Source of the DNA: an uncultured Clostridium sp.
GTDB taxonomy: Bacteria; Bacillota; Clostridia; Clostridiales; Clostridiaceae
DNA length: 64,000 bases
Reading direction: 5' to 3'
NCBI GenBank assembly: GCA_902785295.1
Contig: CACZYK010000002.1
Coordinates: 1 to 64,000 of the forward strand
Shown: piece after piece, positions 56,727-64,000 of the stretch
Numbering within the stretch: position 1 is the stretch's first letter
Layout: the number at the start of each line of letters is the position of its first letter
Notes under the pieces: model-generated
Databases searched by the model: none
What the model was told of the DNA's origin: nothing
The model's input: only the letters and a program-made list of their open reading frames with translations
Program-made: the position numbers and the translations under genes

Positions 56727-57044
56727 ATGTTTAATTTTAAATTTGGTGAAAATAATGTACGATTGGATTGTGAAAAAATAACATTTTTTGAAAAGTTAGA
56801 AGAAAAGAAAAAGGTTATTGTACATGGAGTTGATGAAAAAATAATAATTAATGCAACATTAAGAGATATAGAAGATAAATTAGGAAAAAACTTCTATAAA
56901 TGTCACAAGAATTTTTTAGTAAATATAAATAATATATCAGATGTTAATAAAGAAAAAAGAATAGTTAAAATGAATAATAATGATGAATGTATGGTTGGAG
57001 AAAGGCATTTAAACAAATTATTAAGAATTTTAAATGAAGATTAG
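56727..57044 (+). CDS. Stand-alone LytTR DNA-binding protein
   Basis: 105 residues consisting of one LytTR domain: ITFFEKLEEKKKVIVHG, ATLRDIEDKLGKNFYKCHKN and FLVNINNISDVNKEKRIVKM, ending MVGERHLNKLLRIL. There is no receiver domain and no kinase beside it, so it is an orphan regulator. LytTR proteins bind TAC-type direct repeats and control virulence or envelope genes in relatives. AGGGTGAG precedes the ATG. Confidence 0.85.
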   Translation: MFNFKFGENNVRLDCEKITFFEKLEEKKKVIVHGVDEKIIINATLRDIEDKLGKNFYKCHKNFLVNINNISDVNKEKRIVKMNNNDECMVGERHLNKLLRILNED

Positions 57045-57050
57045 ATTTAA

Positions 57051-57100
57051 AAAGTATAAATCTTAAGTAAGAATTTTACTAAGATTTATGCTTTTTTATT
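57051..57100 (+). terminator. Terminator after the LytTR gene
   Basis: Stem ATAAATCTTAAGTAA with TTACTAAGATTTAT (one bulge) and a T run. Confidence 0.75.
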
Positions 57101-57117
57101 TTTTTATAGGAAATTAT

Positions 57118-57190
57118 ATTATTCTCTAAGTTGAGGATAACTTACCAATATAATATTAAAGTTTAATAAAAGATAAGTTTAAATTTTTTT
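57118..57190. repeat. Dispersed repeat R, copy 6
   Basis: AGGAAATTAT at one end, then GGATAACTTACC and AAGTTTAATAAAAG; same orientation as copy 3 and, like it, followed directly by a structured hairpin. Confidence 0.65.
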
Positions 57191-57206
57191 GTTTAATTAG
57201 AAATTA

Positions 57207-57267
57207 TTAATTATTATTTTATGTTGAGTTGGGGTCCACAGAGAGGAAAAAGCAAAATAATAATTAA
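57207..57267. repeat. Structured hairpin element C (degenerate core)
   Basis: Perfect 14-bp stem TTAATTATTATTTT (57207-57220) with its complement at 57254-57267. The apical part begins GTTGAGTTGGGGTCCACAGA and ends GGAAAAAGC, matching element A at both ends but with a degenerate core. Between the convergent LytTR and 57305 genes. Confidence 0.55.
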
Positions 57268-57304
57268 CACTTTTTTTATGGTTTCTACGTAAGATATAAA
57301 AGAA

Positions 57305-58006
57305 TTATAAAGTTAGAAGGCTTCCTCTATCAATTAGTTTACCTTTTCTTAGGTAGATAGGTTCTACATCTAACTTATATAAAAAAGAATAGATATCTTG
57401 ACCATAAGCATAATTTGAAAGTTCTCCAAAAAAGGCAATTTTATTTTTACTAATCATTCCTCCAGTACCTCCAATAAAACCATAATTTAATGTTGGAAGA
57501 AGAATGTCTCCAGAAGGAATAAGAAGAACATTAAAATTGTAATTTAGAAGTTCTTTAGCAATATTTTTATCACTTGTTATAATAGAGTCTTCTCTTATAG
57601 GAAGAACTGAACATTTAGTATAGCCTTGCTTTACATGAATGTTTTTTTTATTTTTTTGGCTTTCTAGAAGAGTTTTATCAGTAAAGTTTAGATTATGAAT
57701 AAAAAATTTTTCTAAAATAAGTCCATTTAATATAATATCATCAGGATATTTAAAACCTAAAGAATTATGAGATAACACATAATTTATTTTTTTATCTTTC
57801 AAAGAAGAAAGAAAACTTTTATTTATATCTTTAGATACAATAACAAGTTTATCTTTTTTGCTTAAAATATTAAGTTGAATGTCAACATGACCATTAATGG
57901 CTTCATAAACTAAAGGAGTTTTTGGAATAATAATTGGTTCTAATCCTAATTTATATAAATTATTTAATTCTTCTTTTGTGGTTCTATAATCAATAAAACA
58001 GTACAT
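57305..58006 (-). CDS. Pentein-fold protein (DUF6873-like)
   Basis: 233 residues. The pattern KQGYTKCSVLPIREDSIITS, then TLNYGFIGGTGGMISKNKIA and the C-terminal RKGKLIDRGSLLTL resembles DUF6873/GME-fold proteins, relatives of DDAH-type guanidine-modifying enzymes. A Cys is retained at KCSVLP. Whether it is catalytic is unclear. GGAGG precedes the ATG. Monocistronic. Confidence 0.65.
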   Translation of the reverse strand: MYCFIDYRTTKEELNNLYKLGLEPIIIPKTPLVYEAINGHVDIQLNILSKKDKLVIVSKDINKSFLSSLKDKKINYVLSHNSLGFKYPDDIILNGLILEKFFIHNLNFTDKTLLESQKNKKNIHVKQGYTKCSVLPIREDSIITSDKNIAKELLNYNFNVLLIPSGDILLPTLNYGFIGGTGGMISKNKIAFFGELSNYAYGQDIYSFLYKLDVEPIYLRKGKLIDRGSLLTL

Positions 58007-58138
58007 GATTACCTCCTATAAATTTTCTAATGATAACATTACTATTTCATACTAAAAAAATCAACAGATAAAGAATTATAAATTTTGAATAGAGCTTAAA
58101 TTTTTAAAGCATACTATTATCAGAAGGGAGTGAAATCC

Positions 58139-58993
58139 ATGCTTGTACTGAGATTAGCTTATTCAGAAGAACTAGACTTTATTGAGGAACTACAAGGATT
58201 AAGAAAGCTTTTAAAGAAAAAAAATATAAATATTGGGTTAATTGAAAGTTTAGAAAAAAATACACATATAATAAAAATTATATGTGATGATGATAATTAT
58301 AATGAAAAAATAAGAAAAAAGATAATAATATATGTAAGTAATATAATGTATAAAATAATAATAGAAAAGTACAGAAAAAAAGAATTATTTGAGTTTTTAA
58401 CAGACAATTACTTTTTTTTAAGGCAAAGCGAGTTATTAGAATTAGAAGAAATCATTATGAAGGTGTTAAGATTAGAAAATTTTAATAAAGGTAATGATTT
58501 TTTGTATTATTCTAATATAATAAATGAAATAATAGATAAAATAAAAGTATGTATAGAAGAAAATAATGAGTTTAATATAAATGGCTTTCTTTTATTTAGA
58601 ATGAAAGATTTAAGATTAAATATAGAAGTTCTTATAGATAGAGTCATTGAAAATTATATAATAGATAAAGAATATGAAGAGTTTATAAGACTTTTAAAAT
58701 ATTTTGTTAATATTCAAGATAGCAAACTTTCAGAGGTTAACCTTACAATACAATCATTAGGAGAATATTCTCTAACAGATGGAGAAGGAAAAGATATACT
58801 TAATGAATTTATTAAAGAACTTACAGGATGTAAAATTGGAGTAGATGCAAACGTGGAAGATATAATAATAAGTGGTTTAATAACAAACTCTCCAGAGCAT
58901 ATAATAATTCACAGCAAAGAAAAGTGCCTTAATAAAGAATTTATTGATACTATTGTTAAAGTCTTTGGAAATAAGGTGACTTTTTGCAAATAA
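58139..58993 (+). CDS. ytxC: YtxC-like sporulation-associated protein
   Basis: 284 residues, mainly helical, with charged Glu/Lys composition. Resembles YtxC, known from the Bacillus dnaI-ytxC-thrS-infC region; here it lies just upstream of infC, which supports the call. NYFFLRQSELLELEEIIMKV and FLLFRMKDLRLNIEVLIDRV are typical. The ATG at 58139 follows AAGGGAG. YtxC is described only as a putative sporulation protein. Confidence 0.7.
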   Translation: MLVLRLAYSEELDFIEELQGLRKLLKKKNINIGLIESLEKNTHIIKIICDDDNYNEKIRKKIIIYVSNIMYKIIIEKYRKKELFEFLTDNYFFLRQSELLELEEIIMKVLRLENFNKGNDFLYYSNIINEIIDKIKVCIEENNEFNINGFLLFRMKDLRLNIEVLIDRVIENYIIDKEYEEFIRLLKYFVNIQDSKLSEVNLTIQSLGEYSLTDGEGKDILNEFIKELTGCKIGVDANVEDIIISGLITNSPEHIIIHSKEKCLNKEFIDTIVKVFGNKVTFCK

Positions 58994-58997
58994 AGTA

Positions 58998-59026
58998 TTG
59001 ACATTAAAAAATAATGATGATACAAT
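58998..59026 (+). promoter_or_regulatory. Promoter of infC-rpmI-rplT
   Basis: TTGACA at 58998-59003, 17 bases, TACAAT at 59021-59026. Confidence 0.88.
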
Positions 59027-59033
59027 AACTTAG

Positions 59034-59146
59034 GTCAAGAAGAAACAGCCGTTTCTCACCATACAACAGAAAGTTCTAGTTAGTATGGTTAATTATCTAA
59101 AGTAATTGAGGTAATATACAGGACGGCGTTAAGTCGTCCTTTTATT
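59034..59146 (+). promoter_or_regulatory. L20-type leader of infC-rpmI-rplT
   Basis: A roughly 140-base leader with hairpins GAAACAGCCGTTTC (59042-59055) and ACCATAC / GTATGGT (59058-59089), then a terminator AGGACG / CGTCCT (59120-59140) with T run. This is the layout of the L20 leader, where ribosomal protein L20 represses its own operon by premature termination. Assignment is by position and structure. Confidence 0.8.
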
Positions 59147-59182
59147 ATATAATGCTTTTTATTTTTTTCGGAGGTGAAAATT

Positions 59183-59695
59183 ATTAACAAAAAATATATA
59201 GTTAATGAAGAGATAAAAGAAAAAGAAGTTAGAGTTATTAAGACAGATGGAACTCAACTAGGTGTTTTAAAAACTGCAGAAGCACAAAAATTAGCTGATG
59301 AAGCAGAACTAGATTTAGTAATGATATCACCAGGGGCAAAGCCACCTGTTTGCAAAATAATGGATTTAGGAAAATTCATTTATGAACAGTCAAAGAAAGA
59401 AAAAGAAGCTAAGAAAAATCAAAAAGTTATCAGTATCAAAGAAATTAGAGTTTCTTTAACTATTGAAGAACATGATATTGATATTAAAGCTAAAAATGCA
59501 AGAAAGTTCTTATTAGATGGAGACAAAGTAAAAATCACTGTCAGATTCAGAGGAAGAGAAATGGAGCTTTCTCATCTAGGATTAAAGATTTTAGATAAAT
59601 TTGCAAGCAAGCTAGAAGACGTATGTATAGTAGAGAAGCCTGCTAAAAAAGAAGGAAGAAGTATGACAATGGTTTTAGGCCCTAAGAAGGCGTAA
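59183..59695 (+). CDS. infC: Translation initiation factor IF-3
   Basis: Prevents premature 30S-50S joining and checks the initiator tRNA. The start is ATT at 59183, 8 bases after GGAGG; reading from it gives [18 protein letters not shown], which lines up with known IF-3 N-termini, whereas GTG at 59174 overlaps the ribosome site. Rare AUU starts are characteristic of infC and support self-repression. [20 protein letters not shown] and the C-terminal core are typical. Length 170. Confidence 0.93.
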   Translation: MNKKYIVNEEIKEKEVRVIKTDGTQLGVLKTAEAQKLADEAELDLVMISPGAKPPVCKIMDLGKFIYEQSKKEKEAKKNQKVISIKEIRVSLTIEEHDIDIKAKNARKFLLDGDKVKITVRFRGREMELSHLGLKILDKFASKLEDVCIVEKPAKKEGRSMTMVLGPKKA

Positions 59696-59716
59696 TCAGA
59701 GAGGAGGAAATTTATC

Positions 59717-59914
59717 ATGCCAAAAATGAAAACTCATAGAGGTGCAGCAAAAAGATTTAAGAAAACAGGAACAGGAAAGTTAAAGAGAGCAAAGGCTTTT
59801 AAGAGCCATATCTTAACTAAGAAAACTACAAAGAGAACAAGAAACTTAAGAAAAACTGGCTATGTTGCAGCAAATCAAGAAAAAGTAATGAAGAAATTAT
59901 TACCATACCTATAG
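59717..59914 (+). CDS. rpmI: 50S ribosomal protein L35
   Basis: 65 basic residues starting [20 protein letters not shown], the family signature. AGGAGG precedes the ATG. Middle gene of infC-rpmI-rplT. Confidence 0.98.
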   Translation: MPKMKTHRGAAKRFKKTGTGKLKRAKAFKSHILTKKTTKRTRNLRKTGYVAANQEKVMKKLLPYL

Positions 59915-59940
59915 GATTTAGGATACAGGAGGTCTAGAAA

Positions 59941-60300
59941 ATGGCAAGAGTAAAGAGAGCGGTTAATTCTCGTAAAAATCATAAAAAAGTATTAAAACTT
60001 GCAAAAGGATACTATGGTGGAAAGAGCAAGTTATTTAAAACTGCTAATGAATCAGTTATAAGAGCATTAAGAAATGCATATGTAGGAAGAAAGTTAAAGA
60101 AGAGAGATTATAGAAGACTTTGGATAGCTAGAATAAATGCAGCTACAAGAATGAATGGTCTTTCATATTCTAAGTTCATGAATGGAATGAAGTTAGCTGG
60201 AGTTGACATAAACAGAAAGATGTTATCTGAAATAGCTATCAACGATCCAAAGGCTTTTGCTGAATTAGTAGAAGTAGCTAAGAAACAACTAAATGCTTAA
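59941..60300 (+). CDS. rplT: 50S ribosomal protein L20
   Basis: 119 residues; binds 23S rRNA early in assembly and represses its operon through the leader at 59034. [20 protein letters not shown] and [20 protein letters not shown] are typical. AGGAGG lies 8 bases before the ATG. Confidence 0.98.
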   Translation: MARVKRAVNSRKNHKKVLKLAKGYYGGKSKLFKTANESVIRALRNAYVGRKLKKRDYRRLWIARINAATRMNGLSYSKFMNGMKLAGVDINRKMLSEIAINDPKAFAELVEVAKKQLNA

Positions 60301-60317
60301 TTTTGCAATAACATTAT

Positions 60318-60346
60318 AAATGCGACTAAAGTCGCATTTATTTTTA
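60318..60346 (+). terminator. Terminator after rplT
   Basis: Perfect stem AAATGCGACT / AGTCGCATTT and a T run. Confidence 0.9.
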
Positions 60347-60381
60347 TATGGGAAAATATATAGCCTTTGGAGTGATTATTA

Positions 60382-61731
60382 ATGAATTATATGAAAAAAA
60401 GTAAAACTTCACAATTAAGTGGAGTTCAAATTTTGGCATTAGGATTTGCTATAGTTATTCTTGTAGGAGCAATAATTTTAACTCTTCCTATATCATCTAA
60501 AAGTGGTAATTTTACAAATTTTTTAGATTCACTTTTTACAGCAACTTCAGCAGTATGTGTAACAGGGCTTGTAACATTGGATACTGGAACATATTGGAAT
60601 GAATTTGGTCAAATTGTAATTATGCTTTTGATAGAAGTTGGTGGACTTGGGTTCATGGCATTTACAACCCTTTTAGCAATTTTATTAAAAAGGAGAATTA
60701 CATTAAGAGATAGACTTATAATGCAAGAGGCTATGAATACCTTTAGCATTCAAGGATTAGTAAAAATGGTAGAAAGAATAGTCTTATTTACTATTTTAGT
60801 ACAAATTATTGGGGGATTGTTACTTGCAACACAGTTTATTAAAGACTATGGACCTTTAAAAGGATTATATTTTGGAATATTTCATTCAGTATCAGCTTTT
60901 TGTAATGCAGGTTTTGACTTATTTGGAGGGTATAGTAGTGTAACTTCTTATTCAACTAATGCTATAGTTTTATTAACTCTTAGTATAATAATAATAGTTT
61001 CAGGTTTAGGATTTACAGTCGTAATAGAACTTCTTAAATATAAAACAGATAGAAGATTATCTACTCATACCAAGTTAGTGCTTTTAATGACTTCAATACT
61101 TTTATTTGGAGGAATATTATTTATGTTTGCACTAGAGTATAATAATCCAGAAACATTAGGACCTATGAGCATTAAAAATAAAATATTAAATGCAATATTT
61201 TCTGGGGTATCTCCTAGAACTGCCGGTTTTAATAGCATATCCTTAGATAAAATGACTTCTGGAGGAAAATTTTTAACAATAATCCTTATGTATATTGGAG
61301 GTTCACCAGGTTCAACAGCTGGAGGATTAAAAACTGCAACCTTTGGTATAATTGTATTAACTGTAGTAAGTGTTATTAAAGGAAGAGAAGACACAGAACT
61401 ATTTGGAAGAAGACTATCTAAAGAATTAGTTTATAGAGCATTTGCAATACTTATGATAAGTTTTAGTCTTGTTGTTGTTGTTACAATGTTATTATGTATT
61501 ACACAACCAAAAGAACAATTTATAGATTTATTATATGAGGCTACATCAGCTTTTGCAACAGTTGGATTAACTACTGGTGTTACACAAAGATTAAATTTTA
61601 TTGGAAAAATAATTATAATGATAACAATGTACTTTGGTAGAGTTGGGCCATTAACTGTAGCATTAGCTTTAACAAATAAGAGAAAAAATAAAGGTTATAG
61701 ATATCCAGAAACAAAGATATTAATTGGTTAG
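60382..61731 (+). CDS. ktrB: Potassium uptake protein KtrB (TrkH family)
   Basis: Membrane K+ channel/transporter subunit. Four P-loop-like filters are seen: TATSAVCVTGLVTLDTG, HSVSAFCNAGFDLF, SGVSPRTAGFNSIS and EATSAFATVGLTTG, each with its pore glycine. Length 449 fits KtrB. GGAGTGA precedes the ATG. It is 11 bases from ktrA, its regulatory partner. Confidence 0.95.
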   Translation: MNYMKKSKTSQLSGVQILALGFAIVILVGAIILTLPISSKSGNFTNFLDSLFTATSAVCVTGLVTLDTGTYWNEFGQIVIMLLIEVGGLGFMAFTTLLAILLKRRITLRDRLIMQEAMNTFSIQGLVKMVERIVLFTILVQIIGGLLLATQFIKDYGPLKGLYFGIFHSVSAFCNAGFDLFGGYSSVTSYSTNAIVLLTLSIIIIVSGLGFTVVIELLKYKTDRRLSTHTKLVLLMTSILLFGGILFMFALEYNNPETLGPMSIKNKILNAIFSGVSPRTAGFNSISLDKMTSGGKFLTIILMYIGGSPGSTAGGLKTATFGIIVLTVVSVIKGREDTELFGRRLSKELVYRAFAILMISFSLVVVVTMLLCITQPKEQFIDLLYEATSAFATVGLTTGVTQRLNFIGKIIIMITMYFGRVGPLTVALALTNKRKNKGYRYPETKILIG

Positions 61732-61742
61732 AGGGTGATTTT

Positions 61743-62408
61743 TTGAGTAAAAAACAATTTGTAGTAATTGGGCTTGGTAGATTTGGTTCATCAATTGCAA
61801 CTACATTATATTCTTTAGGAAATGATGTATTAGTAATAGATAAAAATGAAGATTTAATTCAAGATATTGCAAGTGAAGTAACTCATGCAGTACAGGCAGA
61901 TGCAACAGATGAAAATGCATTAAAAGCTTTAGGAATAAGAAATTTTGATGTGGCAATAATATCTATTGGTGGAGACATACAATCAAGTGTTATGGCAACA
62001 TTAATTCTTAGAGAACTTGGAGTTAAGTACATAATTGCTAAGGGAAATGGAGAATTACATGCAAAAGTTTTATATAAAATTGGAGCAGATAGAGTAGTTT
62101 TACCAGAAAAAGATATGGGAGTAAGAGTAGCTCATAACATAATTTCTTCTAGTATACTTGATTATATTGAATTATCATCAGATTATAGCATAATGGAAGT
62201 AAAGGCTTTTGAGGATTGGGTAGGAAAAGACTTAAAAAGTCTTGACCTTAGAAAAAAATATGGAATAAATGTAATAGCTATAAAAAAAGGAGAAAAGATA
62301 AATTTAAATCCCGCAGCAGACGATATAGTTTGTAAAGATAATGTAATAGTAGCTATAGGTTCAAAAGAAGCATTAACTAGTCTTGAAGGTGCAATAATAA
62401 AGGATTAA
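61743..62408 (+). CDS. ktrA: Potassium uptake regulator KtrA (RCK protein)
   Basis: Cytoplasmic RCK ring subunit that gates KtrB with ATP/NAD. N-terminal Rossmann motif FVVIGLGRFGSSIATTLYSL, then a C-terminal RCK_C domain. Length 221 is normal. TTG start with GAGGGTGA upstream. The ktrB-ktrA pair gives a complete Na+-dependent K+ uptake system. Confidence 0.95.
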   Translation: MSKKQFVVIGLGRFGSSIATTLYSLGNDVLVIDKNEDLIQDIASEVTHAVQADATDENALKALGIRNFDVAIISIGGDIQSSVMATLILRELGVKYIIAKGNGELHAKVLYKIGADRVVLPEKDMGVRVAHNIISSSILDYIELSSDYSIMEVKAFEDWVGKDLKSLDLRKKYGINVIAIKKGEKINLNPAADDIVCKDNVIVAIGSKEALTSLEGAIIKD

Positions 62409-62420
62409 GAGGTGTAATTC

Positions 62421-63209
62421 TTGATTTTTATAGGAAGCAAAGAAAATAGTTTATATAAAGAAACAAAAAAATTAAAAGAAAGAAAAATAAGAGATAAGAA
62501 AGGTAAGTACATAATTGAAGGTTTTAGACTTATTGAAGAAGCTTTTAGAGCAAATTTAAATATAGAATATATTTTTGTAAATGATGAAGAAAATAAAAGA
62601 ATACAAGAATATTTAGGAAGATATTTAAATGAAGATATAAAAGTATATGGATTAAGAGATAGCCTTATTAAAGAATTATCTTCTACAGAAAAGCCTCAAG
62701 GAGTAGTAGCAGTAGTTAAGATGAATGTTGTAAATTTAAACCTTCAAGGAAGTTTTTATCTTTTATGTGATAAACTACAAGACCCTGGAAATCTTGGAAC
62801 TATAATCAGAACAGCACATGCAGCAGGAGTAGATGGAATTATTTTAACAAAGGGGACTGTAGATATATATAATGAAAAAACAATAAGAGCTAGCATGGGT
62901 TCATTATTTCATATTCCAGTAATTTATGATGATAAAGATAATACAATAGTAAAAGAATTGTGTAATAAAGGATTTTCACTTTTATCAACCTCTCTTGAAG
63001 GAGATAAAGACTTTTTTGAAGAGGATTTAAGTGGCAATTTAATAATTTCTGTTGGAAATGAAGGTAATGGAGTAAGCAAAGAAATATATGAATTATCAGA
63101 TAAAAAAGTAAAAATACCTATGCCAGGAGGAGCTGAATCTTTAAATGTAGCAATAGCAGCCTCAATAATTTTATATGAAAAAGTTAGGCAAAATAAGTTG
63201 AATTTTTAG
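62421..63209 (+). CDS. SpoU-family RNA 2'-O-methyltransferase
   Basis: SPOUT-fold RNA methyltransferase of the RlmB/TsnR group. Motif 1 is KLQDPGNLGTIIRTAHAAGV, motif 2 LIISVGNEGNGVSKEI and motif 3 IPMPGGAESLNVAIAASI. An N-terminal substrate-binding domain starts near IEGFRLIEEAFRANLNIEYI. Length 262 is normal. TTG start with AGAGGTG. Probably methylates 23S rRNA; target uncertain. Next to pheS as in Bacillus (ysgA). Confidence 0.9.
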   Translation: MIFIGSKENSLYKETKKLKERKIRDKKGKYIIEGFRLIEEAFRANLNIEYIFVNDEENKRIQEYLGRYLNEDIKVYGLRDSLIKELSSTEKPQGVVAVVKMNVVNLNLQGSFYLLCDKLQDPGNLGTIIRTAHAAGVDGIILTKGTVDIYNEKTIRASMGSLFHIPVIYDDKDNTIVKELCNKGFSLLSTSLEGDKDFFEEDLSGNLIISVGNEGNGVSKEIYELSDKKVKIPMPGGAESLNVAIAASIILYEKVRQNKLNF

Positions 63210-63226
63210 AAAAACATCTGTATAAT
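63198..63226 (+). promoter_or_regulatory. Promoter of pheS
   Basis: TTGAAT at 63198-63203, 17 bases, TATAAT at 63221-63226. The -35 lies within the end of the methyltransferase gene. Confidence 0.75.
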
Positions 63227-63249
63227 GTAAAAGTAATAAAATAATAACA

Positions 63250-63481
63250 AAACTGTGAATGAGAAAGTAGGTATAATTAAGTTTTCAGGGAGAAGTGGTC
63301 ATGGACTGAAAGCCATTTTAAATAAGGTTATATTGAAGTTCGCTCAGGAGTTCTAGCTGTGAAATTTTTAGTAGTAGCTAGCGGGAAACCGTTAAATTAA
63401 TTTGAGTTGGGTTTTTTATAAAAGCCAATTAGGGTGGTAACGCGGAAATATTTTCGTCCCTTTTTAGGGACGGATTTTTTT
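63250..63481 (+). promoter_or_regulatory. T-box leader of pheS (Phe-specific)
   Basis: tRNA-sensing leader. The T-box AGGGTGGTAACGCG is at 63431-63444, followed by a terminator (CGTCCCT / AGGGACG, 63455-63472) and T run. Upstream stem I contains GGAGAAGTGGTCATGGACTG. A UUC at 63339-63341 could be the phenylalanine specifier, which fits the downstream gene, but I cannot fold it fully. Uncharged tRNA-Phe would promote readthrough. This fills the 63210-63546 gap. Confidence 0.9.
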
Positions 63482-63546
63482 TATACAAAAAAATAATTAG
63501 TGTATTTTTTTAATGTTTTATAGAAAAGAAAGGAGAAGAAAATATA

Positions 63547-64000
63547 ATGCAAAATAAGTTAAATGAAATTCAAGAAACTGCTTTAAAGTTAATTGAAGAA
63601 GCCAAAGACAGTGCTACTCTTCAAGATATAAGAGTAAAGTACTTAGGTAAAAAGGGAGAATTAACTACTATTTTAAAAAGTATGAAAGATTTATCTAAAG
63701 AAGAAAGACCTGTTATGGGTAAGCTTGTTAATGATGTAAAGAAAGTAGTTGAAGAAAAGCTTGATGAAGCAGTTAATAAAATAAAGGAAGAAGAAAAGAA
63801 AAAGAAACTTGAAAGTGAAATTATAGATATAACTCTTCCAGGAAAGAAAAATGTTATAGGAAAGAGACATCCATTAGAATTAACAATAGAAAAGATAAAA
63901 GATATATTCATATCAATGGGATTCTCAGTTGAAGAAGGACCAGAGGTTGAACTTGATTATTATAACTTTGAAGCTTTAAATATTCCTAAAAATCATCCAG
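63547..64000 (+). CDS. pheS: Phenylalanyl-tRNA synthetase alpha subunit (partial)
   Basis: The first 151 codons only; it continues beyond the window. N-terminal coiled coil, then [20 protein letters not shown] and [20 protein letters not shown], which is motif 1 of the class II synthetase. AAAGGAGAAG precedes the ATG. Charges tRNA-Phe as (PheS-PheT)2; pheT presumably follows. Controlled by the T-box directly upstream. Confidence 0.97.
   Translation, partial: MQNKLNEIQETALKLIEEAKDSATLQDIRVKYLGKKGELTTILKSMKDLSKEERPVMGKLVNDVKKVVEEKLDEAVNKIKEEEKKKKLESEIIDITLPGKKNVIGKRHPLELTIEKIKDIFISMGFSVEEGPEVELDYYNFEALNIPKNHP

Noticed and set aside
63339-63353. Two UUC triplets (63339 and 63351) as the T-box specifier
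   Set aside because: Not counted as a separate feature because the stem I fold that would choose between them could not be resolved by hand.

Overview
The window is a low-GC (roughly 28-30% by eye), gene-dense chromosomal segment from an endospore-forming Firmicute. Gene content and order point to Clostridium sensu stricto (cluster I): spoIIAA-spoIIAB-sigF, spoVAC-AD-AE, gpr, spoIIP, a ytxC homologue beside infC, hrcA-grpE-dnaK-dnaJ with a CIRCE element, and T-box and TPP riboswitches. I do not commit to a species. A complete-looking histidine operon would be unusual for C. perfringens, so a relative is more likely. No tRNA, rRNA, prophage, insertion sequence or CRISPR array was found. Nearly all genes are on the + strand.

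Layout. 17-5000: polyphosphate metabolism (ppx-ppk) and a convergent PutP symporter. 5139-11695: nine-gene histidine operon hisZGDBHAFIE with a clear promoter and an operator-like palindrome; hisC is absent from it. 11865-14529: hypothetical and membrane-anchored proteins, including a TcaA-like protein and a 49-residue Cys-rich peptide. 14642-22904: protein quality control (tig, clpP, clpX, lonB, lon) and the GTPase ysxC. 23025-24371: three small compositionally extreme proteins (two Cys-rich, one Asn/Met-rich), spore-envelope candidates. 24654-31053: PerR-like regulator, pncB, a UvrD-type helicase, a small forespore-type gene with an excellent sigma-G/F promoter, and a DUF4003 protein. 31178-33457: a third Lon-type protease whose ATPase part looks dead. 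33852-38906: spoIIA operon, a 3D-domain wall protein and the spoVA trio. 38968-44752: a ComEC-like channel without its nuclease domain, holA, rpsT, gpr, spoIIP. 44880-53399: lepA, a TerB-like protein, hemW and the HrcA-controlled chaperone operon. 53505-57044: amidotransferase, Asn/Met-rich protein, TPP-riboswitch thiS-thiF-thiE and a LytTR regulator. 57305-64000: pentein-like protein, ytxC, infC-rpmI-rplT with its leader, KtrB/KtrA potassium uptake, an rRNA methyltransferase, and a T-box leader before pheS, which runs off the end.

How it fits together. Two themes dominate: sporulation (forespore sigma factor and its regulators, DPA channel genes, SASP protease, engulfment hydrolase, candidate coat proteins, forespore LonB) and proteostasis (trigger factor, ClpXP, three Lon-type proteases, DnaK system). 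Many leaders carry recognisable RNA or protein control.

Beyond the genes, intergenic regions hold two repeat types. One is a roughly 90-bp AT-rich repeat (R) present in six full or partial copies in both orientations. The other is a long perfect-stem hairpin whose apical part carries an 18-nt core shared at 16 of 18 positions by two copies with unrelated but perfectly paired stems (a third copy is degenerate). In two places R and the hairpin are adjacent, giving a composite element of about 170 bp. I could not match either to a known family, and they are the best candidates here for something undescribed.
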